DNA from: Timema cristinae
Taxonomy: Eukaryota > Arthropoda > Insecta > Phasmatodea > Timematidae
Reading direction: 5' to 3'
DNA length: 64,000 bases
NCBI GenBank assembly: GCA_039000515.1
Contig: JBCFYV010000001.1
Coordinates: 29,533,048-29,597,047, forward strand
The notes under the pieces were generated by a model that was not told where the DNA came from, did no database searches, and saw only the letters and a list, made by a program, of their open reading frames with translations. Both the position numbers and the translations under genes were made by a program. This document shows, piece after piece, positions 42,530 through 53,129 of this stretch (positions are counted from its first letter, which is position 1; each line of letters begins with the position of its first letter).

Positions 42530-43115
42530 CTGAATCAAAAAGTATATATATATTTGGTTATAGCTCAGAAACTATTAGTCTAATAAGAATATATATCAAA
42601 TAAAATATTTTTATCTCTAGTAGTACTTTAATTTTACAACAGTAAGTTAATTTTTATCTCAAATAGTTACGGAGAAATGAGGAAAATTGGAAAATATATA
42701 TCATGTAAAGTACCCTTAAAGTCATTTTCATGAGAAAATGAGATCGTCCATATTGTGTATAGTGATAGACTGTGTCTGGATTTAAAAACTAATCAAAGAC
42801 GCGAGAGAAAATTTTGAGAACATAAAATTTACCATTTTTTGTTCTTTATTAAACTACTCTTAATTTTAGGTTTATATGTCTAATTCGAAAAAAAAAATCG
42901 TTGAGGGGGGGGGGGACCTTATTAAAACTCCAGATTTCAAATTTTAGCCCATTGGGTAAAACAGTTTCGGCTCTAGCCCAAGGTACAGACAGACAGTTGC
43001 ACAGATAGATGGCATTGCGAAAACAACATTTTTAGTTCCAGGGATTCTCGAAACTTTAACATTTAATGACGATCACAATATTTTTTCTCCAAGGTGACGA
43101 GATAAAGTAAAAGGA
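42530..43115 (+). mobile_element. Dispersed repeat R5
   Basis: Shares with 2545-3300 the stretches CAGTAAGTTAATTTTTATCT, TAAACTACTCTTAATTTTAG, TTTTAGCCCATTGGGTAAAA, and TACAGACAGACAG followed by GATGGCATTGCGAAAACAAC. A run of about 11 G lies near 42905. It ends after ATTTAATGACGATCACAATA. No reading frame. Confidence 0.65.
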
Positions 43116-43225
43116 TGTTTAGGGGCCTTCTGAGGTTTGAGATATAAATATTGTTGTCCTTGAAAGTGAGAGTAATATGGCTATACCCCTTTTTCCCTAT
43201 ACCCTTCATTTACAGTTATTACGAT

Positions 43226-43405
43226 ACCTTTTATATAGTTGGTAACGCGTATGGCTACTAAACTAAGGGTCTTGGGTTTGATACCCAGAACAGATAAATA
43301 ATAACGATTAATGAAATTGGGGCTTTGCCATTAACGTTGATGAATTAACAACTGAAAGCAATGAATGTTGAATCACTTTGTAAGTCGTATAAGGTAATAA
43401 GGTTT
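43226..43405 (+). mobile_element. SINE-3, old copy
   Basis: Plus strand. The head has TATATAGTTGGTAACGCGTA and a fair B-box (GGGTTTGATACCC). The body parallels the 13222 copy (GGCTTTGCCATTAACG, GTCGTATAAGGTAAT). Diverged. Confidence 0.55.
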
Positions 43406-43817
43406 TGCCCATTGACAGAAGTTACAGATAAAATCTCTTTTTCATAATACCACTAACATTCCTTCGCGTATGTCCATCTTGAAAGAGTCTCTGCTCGATT
43501 GAACAGTCGTGCATCCATCGCTCAGCACCTGTTGTCCTTGACAAACAGTCGGTGAATTGGTTGTGAAGTGAAAAGGGAGAGGAAAGTGAGTAGGGGGGGG
43601 GGGGGGGAGATTATACTTATTACACTGCATCATAAACCTGGTTGAATAACCTGCTTCAATACCGTCTTGGTAAAATGTGGTCTTACTTCTCTTGTGAAGT
43701 TTCTTGTTTATTTTCAGAGGCATTAATAAGTTCTCAGGTCAAGGTTAAGTTATATTAAGTTCCTGTGTGTGATGGATGAGATGTCGATGTTCAGCATCTA
43801 AATAGCGTTCAGATAAA

Positions 43818-43869
43818 TAATAATAATATTTAGCACCGCGTCTTACTACCTGTTCGTGTTATACGGTTT
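43818..43869 (-). mobile_element. Tail-only SINE-1/LINE insertion, 52 bp
   Basis: Only (TTA)n, GCACCGCGTCTTACTACCTG and TTCGTGTTATACGG are present on the plus strand, the complement of the shared tail. GTTCAGATAAA flanks it at 43807-43817 and 43870-43880. The trinucleotide unit matches SINE-1, not SINE-2. Confidence 0.87.
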
Positions 43870-43897
43870 GTTCAGATAAAAATAAATTGTTTTAAGA

Positions 43898-44183
43898 TTA
43901 TAATAATAATACTTAGCACCGCGTCTTACTACCCGTTCGGGTTATACGCTTTAAGTACTAATTACGGTTATACGCTTTAAGTACTAATTACTTTAATGGA
44001 TTAGGAATCGGGAAAGTTAAATTAGAGGAAGTGAACCCGCATTTGCGTGGAGGGAGAGTGGAAAACCATTTAGGAAAAACCACCCCAGTTCACCCGATCG
44101 AGATTCGAACCTCGATCTCCCCGTCCTCAGCAGTCGGGCTCACCACGACAAGTGCGTTAGCCAACTACGCCACAGAGGCGGGT
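43898..44183 (-). mobile_element. SINE-1 (head A), full length with 11-bp target duplication
   Basis: Both boxes are clear on the minus strand (GATTCGAACCTCGATC near 44102 and CCAACTACGCCACAGAGGCG near 44161). The body has TTTGCGTGGAGGGAGAGTGG. A 28-bp tandem duplication in the tail region (GGTTATACGCTTTAAGTACT twice, near 43937 and 43965) is unique to this copy. TTGTTTTAAGA flanks it at 43887-43897 and 44184-44194. Confidence 0.92.
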
Positions 44184-44333
44184 TTGTTTTAAGAGTCTTA
44201 TTATTTTTATTTTACTAAACAGTTTTAAATATTATCCTAAAGAACAATCTAGATAAATAAATAAAGTACTGTTTTTAAATAAATGGTAACGGTTTGCTGC
44301 ACATACTTCGCTCTATTTTGTCATAAAATAGAA

Positions 44334-45400
44334 ACATATATTAAAAACTCGTATGGTTTATAAACAAAATAATATAAATTGTTACAAAAACACTCTATCA
44401 AAGATCATAAGTAAATAATATACACTGGATCAGAAACATTGAGAAAAAATGAATATTTATTTCCACAAAAGAGCATAACCATAATATTAAGTGTTTGCGT
44501 GGAGTTAAAAAACGGTCGGTTTTATAAAAACACATTTCAAATAAAAGATTTTTTTTATGTTTAATCGTACTACAAATTTCAAATGATAAGTTATTTCGTT
44601 ACAGAAATAGTTGAGAAAATATGATAAGAATAGGAAATTCTCTATTATGTAAAATACGGTTAAATGTCAACCTCAGTGGTAGTGAGGTTAAGTGCTCCCT
44701 CCTCTCAGGACCCGGTTCTAGTTGGTTCAAATCCAACCTAGGTCGATGGATTTTTCTTGAAGACAATTTCCTTTGTAGGGGAAGTAAAACAGTAGATTCC
44801 ATGTCGATTGCGGCATGTAAAATAATATTTGAAGGTATGTGAAAATACCTTTACCGGCAAAATTGGTAGGACCTTTCGCTCTCACTCATAGAAACATTAT
44901 CATGTTTTGATATAATCAGTTGGTTTAGAAAGTGCATGTTAAATATATCAAACAAATAATTGTTAAAAATAGCCACTAAGGTTTATTTCATGCGAGAAAG
45001 AGAGTATCTAATTTGTTTATAATGTTGGACAATGCCTGGATACAAAATTTAATCAAAATGTTAAGAGAAAATTTTTGAAGAAATCGATTTTTATCTCTTT
45101 GTGTTCTTCTGTAATCTACCCTTAATTTTAGGGTCAGATGTCTAGTCCCAAGAGCCCTTAGGAGGAATCTTATTAAAGTTTTTATACGTGTTTTAACCCG
45201 ATCATTAAAATGGTTTTGGTTATAGGCTGGGATACAAACACACAAGAAGACAGACAGACAGACAGACAGACAGAGGGCATCAAGAAAACCAGTTTTTCGT
45301 TTTCAGGTGTTATAAAACGCCCATATTTATCAAAATATCGAGTTTAATTTTTTTACTAACACAATACTTCTCTCTTTGTATGTCGAAAGAAAGAAAAAAT
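44334..45400 (+). mobile_element. Dispersed repeat R5, long copy interrupted by a tRNA-like SINE
   Basis: The left part shares AAAATAATATAAATTGTT and CAAATGATAAGTTATTTCG with the 2545 copy. The right part has ACCCTTAATTTTAGGGTCAG, TTTTAACCCGATCATTAAAA and (ACAG)n near 45252. A SINE-like insertion occupies about 44662-44835. Confidence 0.65.
44662..44835 (+). mobile_element. tRNA-headed SINE-like insertion, single copy
   Basis: A-box-like CCTCAGTGGTAGTGAGG and B-box GGTTCAAATCC (about 44727) in the right order. The body (TTTTTCTTGAAGACAATTTC) is not found elsewhere in the window. It splits the R5 copy. It may be a fifth SINE family with one member here. Confidence 0.45.
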
Positions 45401-45712
45401 GGCAAAGTTTTTTTTTTAAGAATGATTGGAAACAAATCTTGAGGGAAAAGTGAACACATTTCGTAAGGTTGGGACTAAAACCACGAACCCTAGGTTCAGC
45501 GACATGATAAACTTGGAGAATTGCCACGTGATTGAGTCAACATGAATAACCGTTAAGATTATAAAGATGATGTGATCATATGATATCTTGATCAGCTACC
45601 TCTCAAATAAATCCATCCTTAAAGATACCATAACAAACATATATGCTTTAGATGTATGGTTTGGGAATCTAAAAATAAGATAACATCCAATAAATATAAA
45701 TTTTGATTTAAT

Positions 45713-45921
45713 CAACGCATCTAGATACCTGTTCAGTTAATACGCATATATGATAGTTATTTTAATATATAGGAATGAGGATGGAAACAGTATTTGCGTG
45801 AGAAACAATTTAGGAAGATACACTCTCAATAGATCCGATCAAATTCGAACCCCGATCTCCTTATCTTCAGTAGAATAGTCACACGAGAGTAATGCTTTAG
45901 ACCACTGCCACTTAAGCTGGT
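45713..45921 (-). mobile_element. SINE-1 (head B), old copy
   Basis: Minus strand: ACGCATCTAGATACCTGTTC (worn tail), AGTATTTGCGTGAGAAAC, AAATTCGAACCCCGATCTCC (B-box complement), and TGCTTTAGACCACTGCCAC (head). Confidence 0.7.
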
Positions 45922-46254
45922 AAAACAGTAGATTTTAACTCGAACCAAAGAAACAATTTAATCATGCTATTAAGAAAACACTTTATTTTTGTATCACAAT
46001 TTAACGGAAATAGAAGGGGTTTGCGATTATCATTTAATATTATGTTTATTTTAAAACTAGCGGTTGTGTCCGTTCTTCGCACGGTGAATCCTTAAAGTAA
46101 CATTGTTGTACTTTTTAAATTTTAAATTATTTTCAAATTAATCAATAGTAAACTGCCCATAGTTCAATTATTTTCTGAAGATCGATTATACAGTTCTATT
46201 CATCATTTAGAAAAAACTCTCCAGATATACACTTTGAATTAAAAAAATTCAAGC

Positions 46255-46455
46255 CGATGATTAGGAGGTTGGGGATCGAATCCTGGTCGAGTTAACTGAA
46301 GGGGGTTTTTCCTAAATGATTTTCCACTCTCACTACATGCAAATTTGGATTCACTTTCTCTGCATTCTACCTATCTCATACCAAAGCCTATTAGCATAAT
46401 TAGTACATATGGAGGCCTATAACTCGAACAGGTAGTAAAACGCAGTTCTAAAAAA
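46255..46455 (+). mobile_element. SINE-1, 5'-truncated old copy
   Basis: Starts in the head near GATTAGGAGGTTGGGGATCG (B-box ATCGAATCCTGG), with body GGGTTTTTCCTAAATGATTT and a worn tail (ATAACTCGAACAGGTAGTAA). It lies about 90 bp from the C-terminal end of the MULE remnant. Confidence 0.7.
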
Positions 46456-46538
46456 TCTTCATGAGTGAAAAATATAATAATCAAGTCACAAACTATATAA
46501 CATTATTTATGTAAAGTTGTAAAATAAAATGGTTTAGC

Positions 46539-47396
46539 TTACCATGCTTGCGCTAAATGAAATCAACAGCCTACTATCCTGGTTTGTGGAAAAGTCGACA
46601 CGATGCACTCGTGAATCGCTTGCTCGAAATCAATCACAATGTATAAAGGTTGAAGGTGAAGTTGTCTCTTCTCGCACTCCTCCTTTAGGATTCTCATAGC
46701 GTCAATGTAGCTCTGCTTTTTCTTGTTTTTAAGTAGGCAAAAGACTAGAGGTATGTATGACCCTTAGAAATACCCATGTACAGTAAAAAGCTGAAGAAAA
46801 TGTTTCGGTGCGTATTCAAAGGTTCCATCCATTAACTCAATTTCATTATGGCACAAATACTCAAGATTCGAGTCGCAAGAAAATGTCACGATCCCCTTCT
46901 CTTTTTCGTTTCTCAAAAAAAAGTTTTCGTCTTGAATAGTTTTTATTTCAATTGAATCTATGGCAAATTGAATTTCTTCGGAAGATTTAGGCAACTTTGG
47001 CAGTGTTTTTAGTTTAGTGTAGTTGATGTTATTCCTGATACATTTAATGTCCTTGCGGGTCAATGTTTTTATAGTTTTTTTTCTGTGTCTGTACCTCTGT
47101 GTGGATTAACTTTGAAGGCCTTACTTCAATCTCATCAGCTTTCCTCTTAACTGCGCTGCTAATGGATCTTCTGTTCAACTCTTGATCTAGTAGTATTAGT
47201 GGTTGTGTTCGTTTTCAGTCCGCGAGAAAATGTTTCCACCATCAAGAGTAGATATTTTAGCCTTGCAGTCCTTTTTAGTGCATCTCCACCTCTCTTCCCT
47301 CGTCAACTTTCACCTGTCGATACGTATAATTATAATAGACAATCAGAACTTTCCCTTTTTCACTATAAATCCTTTCCATATCAATAATTCTCGCTA
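46539..47396 (-). pseudogene. FLYWCH zinc finger-MULE transposase remnant
   Basis: Minus-strand pieces in order reconstruct a FLYWCH-MULE protein. From about 47390, MERIYSEKGKVLIVYYN leads, after a frameshift, into RWRCTKKDCKAK and TENEHNH, the FLYWCH C-C-H-H pattern. Next comes RPSKLIHTEVQTQK, a frame break at a run of eight A, then the MULE domain. This holds DGTFEYAPKHFLQLFTVHGY (first catalytic Asp), an internal stop, PLVFCLLKNKKKQSYIDAM, VIDFEQAIHE (second Asp), and GC-stop-FHLAQAW (the C/H motif). Two stops and at least three frame breaks make it dead. The third acidic residue was not found, so the C-terminus is missing. MULE ends were not identified. Confidence 0.9.
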
Positions 47397-47479
47397 ATAT
47401 TATCACAGTTTACACAAAACCCGAACAAAAAATTAAAAAATACACCGGACAGTCACTGTTGTCAAGACAATAAGTATTG

Positions 47480-47720
47480 GACAGACGGATGTCAATACTA
47501 CTGTTACAAGTCTTGTTGGGGGCACTTAGGACGTTTTTACATTCCTTTACTAAGGGGATGAAAGACATTACTTGGCGAGAGCTTGTTTGCGATGGTCTTT
47601 GTTTGTATCATCCCCCCCACCTCCCTCACCGACTACCTGAACTGACTTGGCGCAATTCGGGTCTGCCCATTCAGTTGAGTCCTCTTCGAGATCTTATAAC
47701 TATAGAAAAATCACACATAA
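47480..47720. other. GC-richer block beside the MULE remnant
   Basis: Balanced composition with a C-run (CATCCCCCCCACCTCC near 47608). A 127-residue plus frame (47477-47860) crosses it but has no recognised domain and ends in AT-rich sequence. It may be the 5' region of the MULE element or unrelated unique sequence. Confidence 0.3.
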
Positions 47721-47860
47721 AAAATAAGCTCAGAGCTTGTGAGGCAATTAATACATATAAATATTCAAAACTTTCACAGAAAAAAAAAACTGTTAGGAGT
47801 TTTATTTTTATTGACGTTTTGAATATTAATACCAAGAAGTGTCTCATTCCCCAATTCTAG

Positions 47861-48414
47861 CTAAACATTCACTCTTTGAAATTTACAATATAAAGGAAGC
47901 TTCCTGATTGTAATCATAACGAACGGATTGAAACTAGAAAACAAGTAAATAATAACAAAAAAAATGCTCTCAAAGAAAATGTTTTTTTGAATATATAAAA
48001 GGAACAAAAAGGAAGTCACAACATTTTCACTTGCTTAATGAACCTTGCATACATTTTTTCTGTCTGCATTCAAACGAAACAAAAATAAAGGTAAGTTCTT
48101 TGTTTCTTGTAAAATATTGAATGTTTTTTATTTTTGAATTAAAAAAGTTCTTTTCTAGAATTGGGTCACCAAATCTATCTGCCACTTAAGGCTCTGATGA
48201 GGTATTGTTGTTTTTTGTTTTGTTTTAAACTTTGATCTTCTTTCTATATATGTTGATCTTTGAAACCAGGCAGAGCTCCTCAAACACCAGAAATATAAAT
48301 CAAGATATCTGGAAAGTTGATAATTCACTATTGTTTTAGTATGGAGTTTTATTTATAAAACTACATTTGCAAAATTTAATAAAATACGTGCTCAGTACGT
48401 TTGTTACACAATTT
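47861..48414. other. No recognised gene
   Basis: AT-rich. A splice-donor-like AAAGGTAAGTTC near 48087 stands alone. No repeat copy recognised. Confidence 0.3.
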
Positions 48415-48600
48415 AAGGCGTCACTCTAATTATATACACAGCTGTTAATAACGATCAGGTTGGGATTCAAATCCCAACTGGAGTTACATTTGGTGTTTTT
48501 ACAAAATTATCCTTAGTATAGATATTTGTACATTAGTTTACATTCCACCTTCCACATTCCTATCAAATAGTGTAAATATTAGTTTAATTCGGAGGTGTAT
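48415..48600 (+). mobile_element. SINE-1 remnant
   Basis: Plus strand with B-box-like GGGATTCAAATCCCAACTGG, then an AT-rich worn body (CCACCTTCCACATTCC). The tail is unrecognisable. Confidence 0.4.
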
Positions 48601-48709
48601 TAATATGTTTTACAGACATAAAAGTAAGAAATCATTTAGTTATACGATGATATATATTATTGTCACTAATTTAAACCACCTTTCATGATGAGAAAAGATT
48701 AAAGTAACC

Positions 48710-49100
48710 TTAAGTTCAGAAGGAAGGAAACGCAAAAAAGGTCAGTGTTTTGGCAATTTTCATATAAAACAATTTCTTACAGCAAAATAAATTAAAATGT
48801 TTTCCAGTAAAAACATAAAGTTTAATTTCTTCACATAGTGATATCAACAGTTGTTGAATATCTGTCATGAAAATGGTGGCTTTAAATGACAAACTTTTTT
48901 TAAAAAGAGAAAAAGTTGTCATAAAATGACATGACATGACATGGCAGATATTTAAGAACTGTGTATATTACCATGTGAAGAAAATTAAAATTGATGTTTT
49001 TACATAGTAAATATTTGATTAAATCTTCCTCCAAATTTTTATGTCTCAAAAACTGCAAAATAGTGGTTTTGAACTCTCAATATCAACCATACCCCCTTAA
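48710..49100. mobile_element. TTAA-ended palindromic MITE
   Basis: Begins TTAAGTTCAGAAGGAAGG and ends ATACCCCCTTAA. The left arm holds TTTAATTTCTTCACATAGTG and ATCAACAGTTGTTGAATATC, the right arm ACCATGTGAAGAAAATTAAA. A short ACATG tandem lies at the turn (48927-48942). Confidence 0.8.
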
Positions 49101-49187
49101 TAAAAGCATCTACACTCAACAGAAGCAATTATATGAAATCACAGCGAGAAAAACCATTCCTAATTCATTCGGTGGTGATTGACTCAC

Positions 49188-49662
49188 GGTATGCATTTTT
49201 ACTTTCTTTTGACCCATCGGAAAAAGAAGTATTGAGATCTCTAAACAACTGAACTCAACATTTTTACCGATAGGGCTATAAATTCACTATCTAGAGTTTT
49301 CATAAGGTTCCTCCGAGAAATTTTAAAATTAATTATCTACCCCTAAAATTAAGAGTAATATACTGAAGGGCAAAAACAAAACAAAAAATCTATTTTCTTA
49401 AAACCAGCCTGAAGGATTATGGTTAAAATTTGTATCTAGATACAGTCTAACTTTAAAAACAAAGTAGCAATTATTACTTTCCCATGAAAATTATTTGGAA
49501 GATACATCACATAGGCTATCTAACTTTGATATCCCCACAACTAATTTAGAAATACCTAGTCATTGCAAACTTGTTAATTTTTAGTACTATTGAAAATAAA
49601 AATTCTTTATCTTAAATATATTTTTTCAAACCAATAATCTCTGAGCTTTAAGAAAATAGTAA

Positions 49663-49707
<45 letters not shown>

Positions 49708-50000
49708 TATATATATATTATATATATATATAATATATATATATAGTATTTGAAATGTGAAATTGATTATTATGCTCTTTGTTGGACAGAGATGTTCCTC
49801 TTTGCTAAATCTTTCTGCAACAGTGTATATTATTTAGTTTCACGAGTATCAGGATTTTCTAGTAACTGTCGTTATTTTGAGATAAAACGAGAAAAAGCAG
49901 CCATGTGTGGTTGGTGCAAGGCACCATTTATTTTCTTTAGATGGCTACGTTTATTCATCCACCAAAATGTGTTTTATCAACTTTTAAGAGGGTTATGGTT
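49188..50000 (-). mobile_element. Dispersed repeat R5, reverse copy with (TA)n
   Basis: Read on the minus strand it parallels 42530-43115 (ACCCCTAAAATTAAGAG near 49340 is the complement of the CTCTTAATTTTAGG landmark). A compound TA microsatellite fills 49664-49745. Beyond it, ACAGTGTATATTATTTAGTT and GAGATAAAACGAGAAAAAGC match the copy at 59775-61070. The 128-residue frame at 49750-50136 is partly (ATT)n-encoded poly-Ile and is not a gene. Confidence 0.6.
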
Positions 50001-50013
50001 TATAATGTCATTA

Positions 50014-50015
50014 TA

Positions 50016-50062
<47 letters not shown>

Positions 50063-50329
50063 GCACCGCGTCTTACTACCCATTCGGGTTATACGCACTT
50101 ACGCTAATGTGTGATGGTAGGATGATTGTGAGATGAAATGGAGGACCTACAGTTTAACGTGGAATCCGAACCACGGTGGAGGCCTGGCATTCCTCACATT
50201 CACAAGATGTCTTGTCAGAGGTGAAGGAAGGGTTTGGAAATCAGATAAATCTTTGCCGGGACCGAGGATTGAACCCCGGCCGCCAGCACAGAAGTCTGAC
50301 TCCTTACCCCTAGACCACCAGGTCACCGA
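50014..50329 (-). mobile_element. SINE-2, full length with 13-bp target duplication
   Basis: A long (ATT)n on the plus strand gives the element's (TAA)n end. Tail CGTCTTACTACCCATTCGGG, body, B-box complement AGGATTGAACCCC and A-box complement CCCTAGACCACCA follow. TATAATGTCATTA lies at 50001-50013 and 50330-50342. It is inserted at the edge of the R5 copy. Confidence 0.93.
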
Positions 50330-50504
50330 TATAATGTCATTATTTTAAATGTATTTATGCCTCACTTTTATGTAAATTTAAGGCTTTCCCGCTAATGGGA
50401 AATCAACTTTAATTACAATGTACAGTACCGCTTCGGACTAATTTTAGCAAAAGGGGCATTAATTTCATGTTAAAACTCTATTTTCATAGGTAATTCCATT
50501 ACTC

Positions 50505-50590
50505 TTGCTATCGGCAAGTTTGGGCGTGATGTTAACACTCCCGTCTTTGATCTGGGAGATCAGTTTTCAATTTGACCGAAGAGTGTAAGG
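50505..50590 (+). other. tRNA-like fragment
   Basis: GCGTGATGTTAACACTCCCG followed by GATCTGGGAGATCAGTTTTC looks like a worn tRNA-type head. A loosely similar arrangement occurs near 59505. Too worn for a confident family. Confidence 0.25.
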
Positions 50591-50779
50591 TTAACTTTTT
50601 TGCTTGCTTACTTTCTGTATGATGGATTAAAATAGTGAAACTATTATATTAGTTAATTAGGGTTATAGCTGCATCTAAATATCATATTAAATTTAATGAA
50701 TTTAATTTCAATTTAATGAACTACTCTATGTATTTTTAATATATAATGGAAGGAAACACTAGCTAAGGGCCGATCGATA

Positions 50780-51045
50780 TATTAACAGTTTTTGTATCAA
50801 AAAAAGTTTTGACCAAAGTAAGTAAAATAATACTTCAGTAAATACTAGTTTTATATTACAGTATATACAAAGTGATCTCAACAGTTACTGAATACTAGTC
50901 GGGGGGAATAATGATATTTAATTAGAAATTTTTTAAAAGAATAGAAAGAGTTATAATCAAATTGAGAGACGCAAGTGATAAGTATTCAAAATATGTTGAT
51001 AATACATGTGTAAACAACTAAACAAAACGTATTTACTAAAAGACT
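50780..51045. mobile_element. TTAA-ended MITE, worn copy
   Basis: TACTTCAGTAAATACTAGTT, CAACAGTTACTGAATACTAG and TAAACAACTAAACAAAACG echo the family's internal order. The ends are not recognisable. Confidence 0.4.
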
Positions 51046-51137
51046 TTGCCTATCTGCGACGTCATGGCAGGTAAAGACAGAACTTCCCATGTTAATGTAT
51101 TTACGTTGTATGCAGACAGCTTTAAAGATGTGATATT

Positions 51138-51422
51138 ATTATTATTATTATTAGCACCGCGTCTTACTACCCGTTCGGGTTATACGCACTTACGCTAATG
51201 TGTAATTGTAGGGTGATTGTGAGATGAAATGAAGGACCTACAGTTTAACGTGGAATCCGAACCACGGTGGCAGCCTGGCATTCCACACATTCACAAGATG
51301 TCTTGTCAGAGGTGTAGGAAGGGTTTGGAAATCAGATAAATCTGTGCCGGGACCGAGGATTGAACCCCGGCCGCCAGCATAGAAGTCTGACACCTTACCC
51401 CTAGACCACCAGGTCACCGATA
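51138..51422 (-). mobile_element. SINE-2, full length
   Basis: Nearly identical in layout to 50014-50329: (ATT)n, CGTCTTACTACCCGTTCGGG, body with GTGGCAGCCTGGCATTCC, and both box complements. A short duplication TGATATT lies at 51131-51137 and 51423-51429. The 71-residue minus frame at 51238-51453 is a shadow of it. Confidence 0.9.
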
Positions 51423-51429
51423 TGATATT

Positions 51430-52300
51430 GAAACAAATACCATAAATTCTCAAATAATTCTAAAAATAATCTTAAAAAATTATTACTTTTATCTTGAAGT
51501 AGTTTTTTTTGTAAAAGTATTTTTTTTTTATAAAAAAATCACCTACAGAAGTTATTTGGCTTGGTCATGGAAATGGCCTGTAGGAATTTTCCTGCCAAAA
51601 TGTAAATTAAAAAATTCCGTGGAAATATACTATATAACTATATATATATTAATAAACAAGGAGAGATTATTTTAAAAAAAGCAAGTCTATGTTTACAAGG
51701 AGAAAATAGTATAGGGATTGTGTAAACTCGTCATAGGAAGAGAGGAAATGTTATCATTAGATAAACAAATGGCCTCGCAGGGTGAAATGCTAATTTTTTC
51801 CCACCTATTTCTATTTCGTAAATTGGTTTCCAAGTGTAATGTGCTTAGACTGCTTATGGTCAAATACGCAACCCGCTTCGCAAAATAGCTTTGAAATCTT
51901 CAAGTAAGAAACATCGTGAGTCGATATTTTATTAATTTTGTTTTATTTACAATAAACTGTATACACATTGGCCTTGACACGCGTTCAATTCCATCCTATC
52001 TTGAGGTGGTTACATTTCCTCTATCTATCTTTCTCATTTAAACTTTTTTGATCAAGTCGTTTGTAAACATTGTATTAATTGGTTTCGGTAAACAAGAACT
52101 CATCCAAAGTATCCTGGTTTGATCCTAATCACTCCCGTGAATAATCTATGTTTGTATGAGTGTCACAATTATTCCAGGCGTAGCTCTTGTGTTCATTGTC
52201 TTATTTTCTGTTTTATGTTAGTTGGCTTGTAATTTATGTTCTGGTATGGATACCATTAGTTAACTACTGTATGAAAACTATTTATTATTACTATTATTAT
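51430..52300. other. No recognised gene
   Basis: AT-rich at first, then more balanced after 51750. The final part (about 51960-52300) may be 3' sequence of the LINE whose coding remnant starts at 52307 on the minus strand, including an (ATT)n run at 52281-52303. No independent feature. Confidence 0.3.
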
Positions 52301-52306
52301 TATATG

Positions 52307-52549
52307 TTCTGTCTAACGACAGTCCTGTTTCTTTTCTCAATGAACTTAAACCTCCAATGCGCCCTGTCTTTTACCTCCTCTTTTAGCTCCCTGATTTTTT
52401 TTCCCTCTAAGTCATCTAATATTTGAATACTCCTTCTTCCTAAGCTCCTAGTTTCCATCAAACTTTCCTTCTATGACGTCATGGAGAAGACAGTTTGTCC
52501 TAAGGATGTGTCCGATTCAGTTTGCTTTGCAATGAAGAATATAATTCCA
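52307..52549 (-). pseudogene. LINE ORF2 C-terminal remnant
   Basis: The minus-strand translation gives WNYILHCKAN, a stop, IGHILRTNCLLHDVIEGKFD, a frame change, then TRSLGRRSIQILDDLEGKKI and RELKEEVKDRAHWR. This matches the standard ending of many non-LTR retrotransposon ORF2 proteins (IGHILRxNCLL..DVIEGK...GRR...LDDL...ELKExxxDRxxWR). One stop and one frameshift make it dead. On the element's strand the coding part runs into an ATA/TAA-rich tract, so its 3' end may lie at about 52280. It lacks the hairpin tail of SINE-1/2, so it is not obviously their partner. Confidence 0.87.
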
Positions 52550-52960
52550 AATGGTTCTCTTCCCGTCCAATCTTCTTTAAGGGAACCAATCACGAAGTGT
52601 TATTGAAGCGACTGGGTTAACAATCTTGTCGCTTTCGATCAAATTTTCCACATATCTCCCTGTCATTGGGCAAAACACAATCAGATTGCAAGTGATATTT
52701 GTACCACCTAAGATATATTTTGACTGACGGTCTGTCCCATGAATCCGATAACACTCGATGGCAATCTGAATCAGAGTGAACAATTTGTTGCACAGTGAAT
52801 GGAGGTTAGCAACTGGATCGCTCAATCTGCTAGATGCGAGTACGATTTGATTTTGTCACCACGCGTCTTGGACGGCAGGTGTTGTTTTCTCTGGAGTAGT
52901 TTGTGAGAGCGCACGTTTTCAAGCAACTATATTTTGTTCCAAAACCTTTTCTTTTTCCTT
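52550..52960. other. Balanced-composition block upstream of the LINE remnant
   Basis: May be more of the same LINE, but I could not recover reverse-transcriptase motifs. The 82-residue minus frame (52577-52825, MSDPVANLHSLCNKLF...) has no domain I know. Confidence 0.3.
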
Positions 52961-53129
52961 TCTGTACGTTACTGACTCTGGCTTGGCATCAATAATCACT
53001 GCTTCCCCCGCTGTTTGTTTATTATATATCAACGTTATAAAAAACATTCACTTTACAAAGATTTCAGTCACAGCACATATTACCTTGAAAATATAAAATC
53101 ACAAAAAATATAGAAACCACAGGGTCAGA

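Noticed and set aside
47477..47860. 127-residue plus-strand frame next to the MULE remnant
   Set aside because: No recognisable domain; the C-terminal half is AT-rich random-looking sequence.
49750..50136. 128-residue plus-strand frame
   Set aside because: Its poly-Ile is the SINE-2 (ATT)n end; the rest is R5 and SINE sequence.
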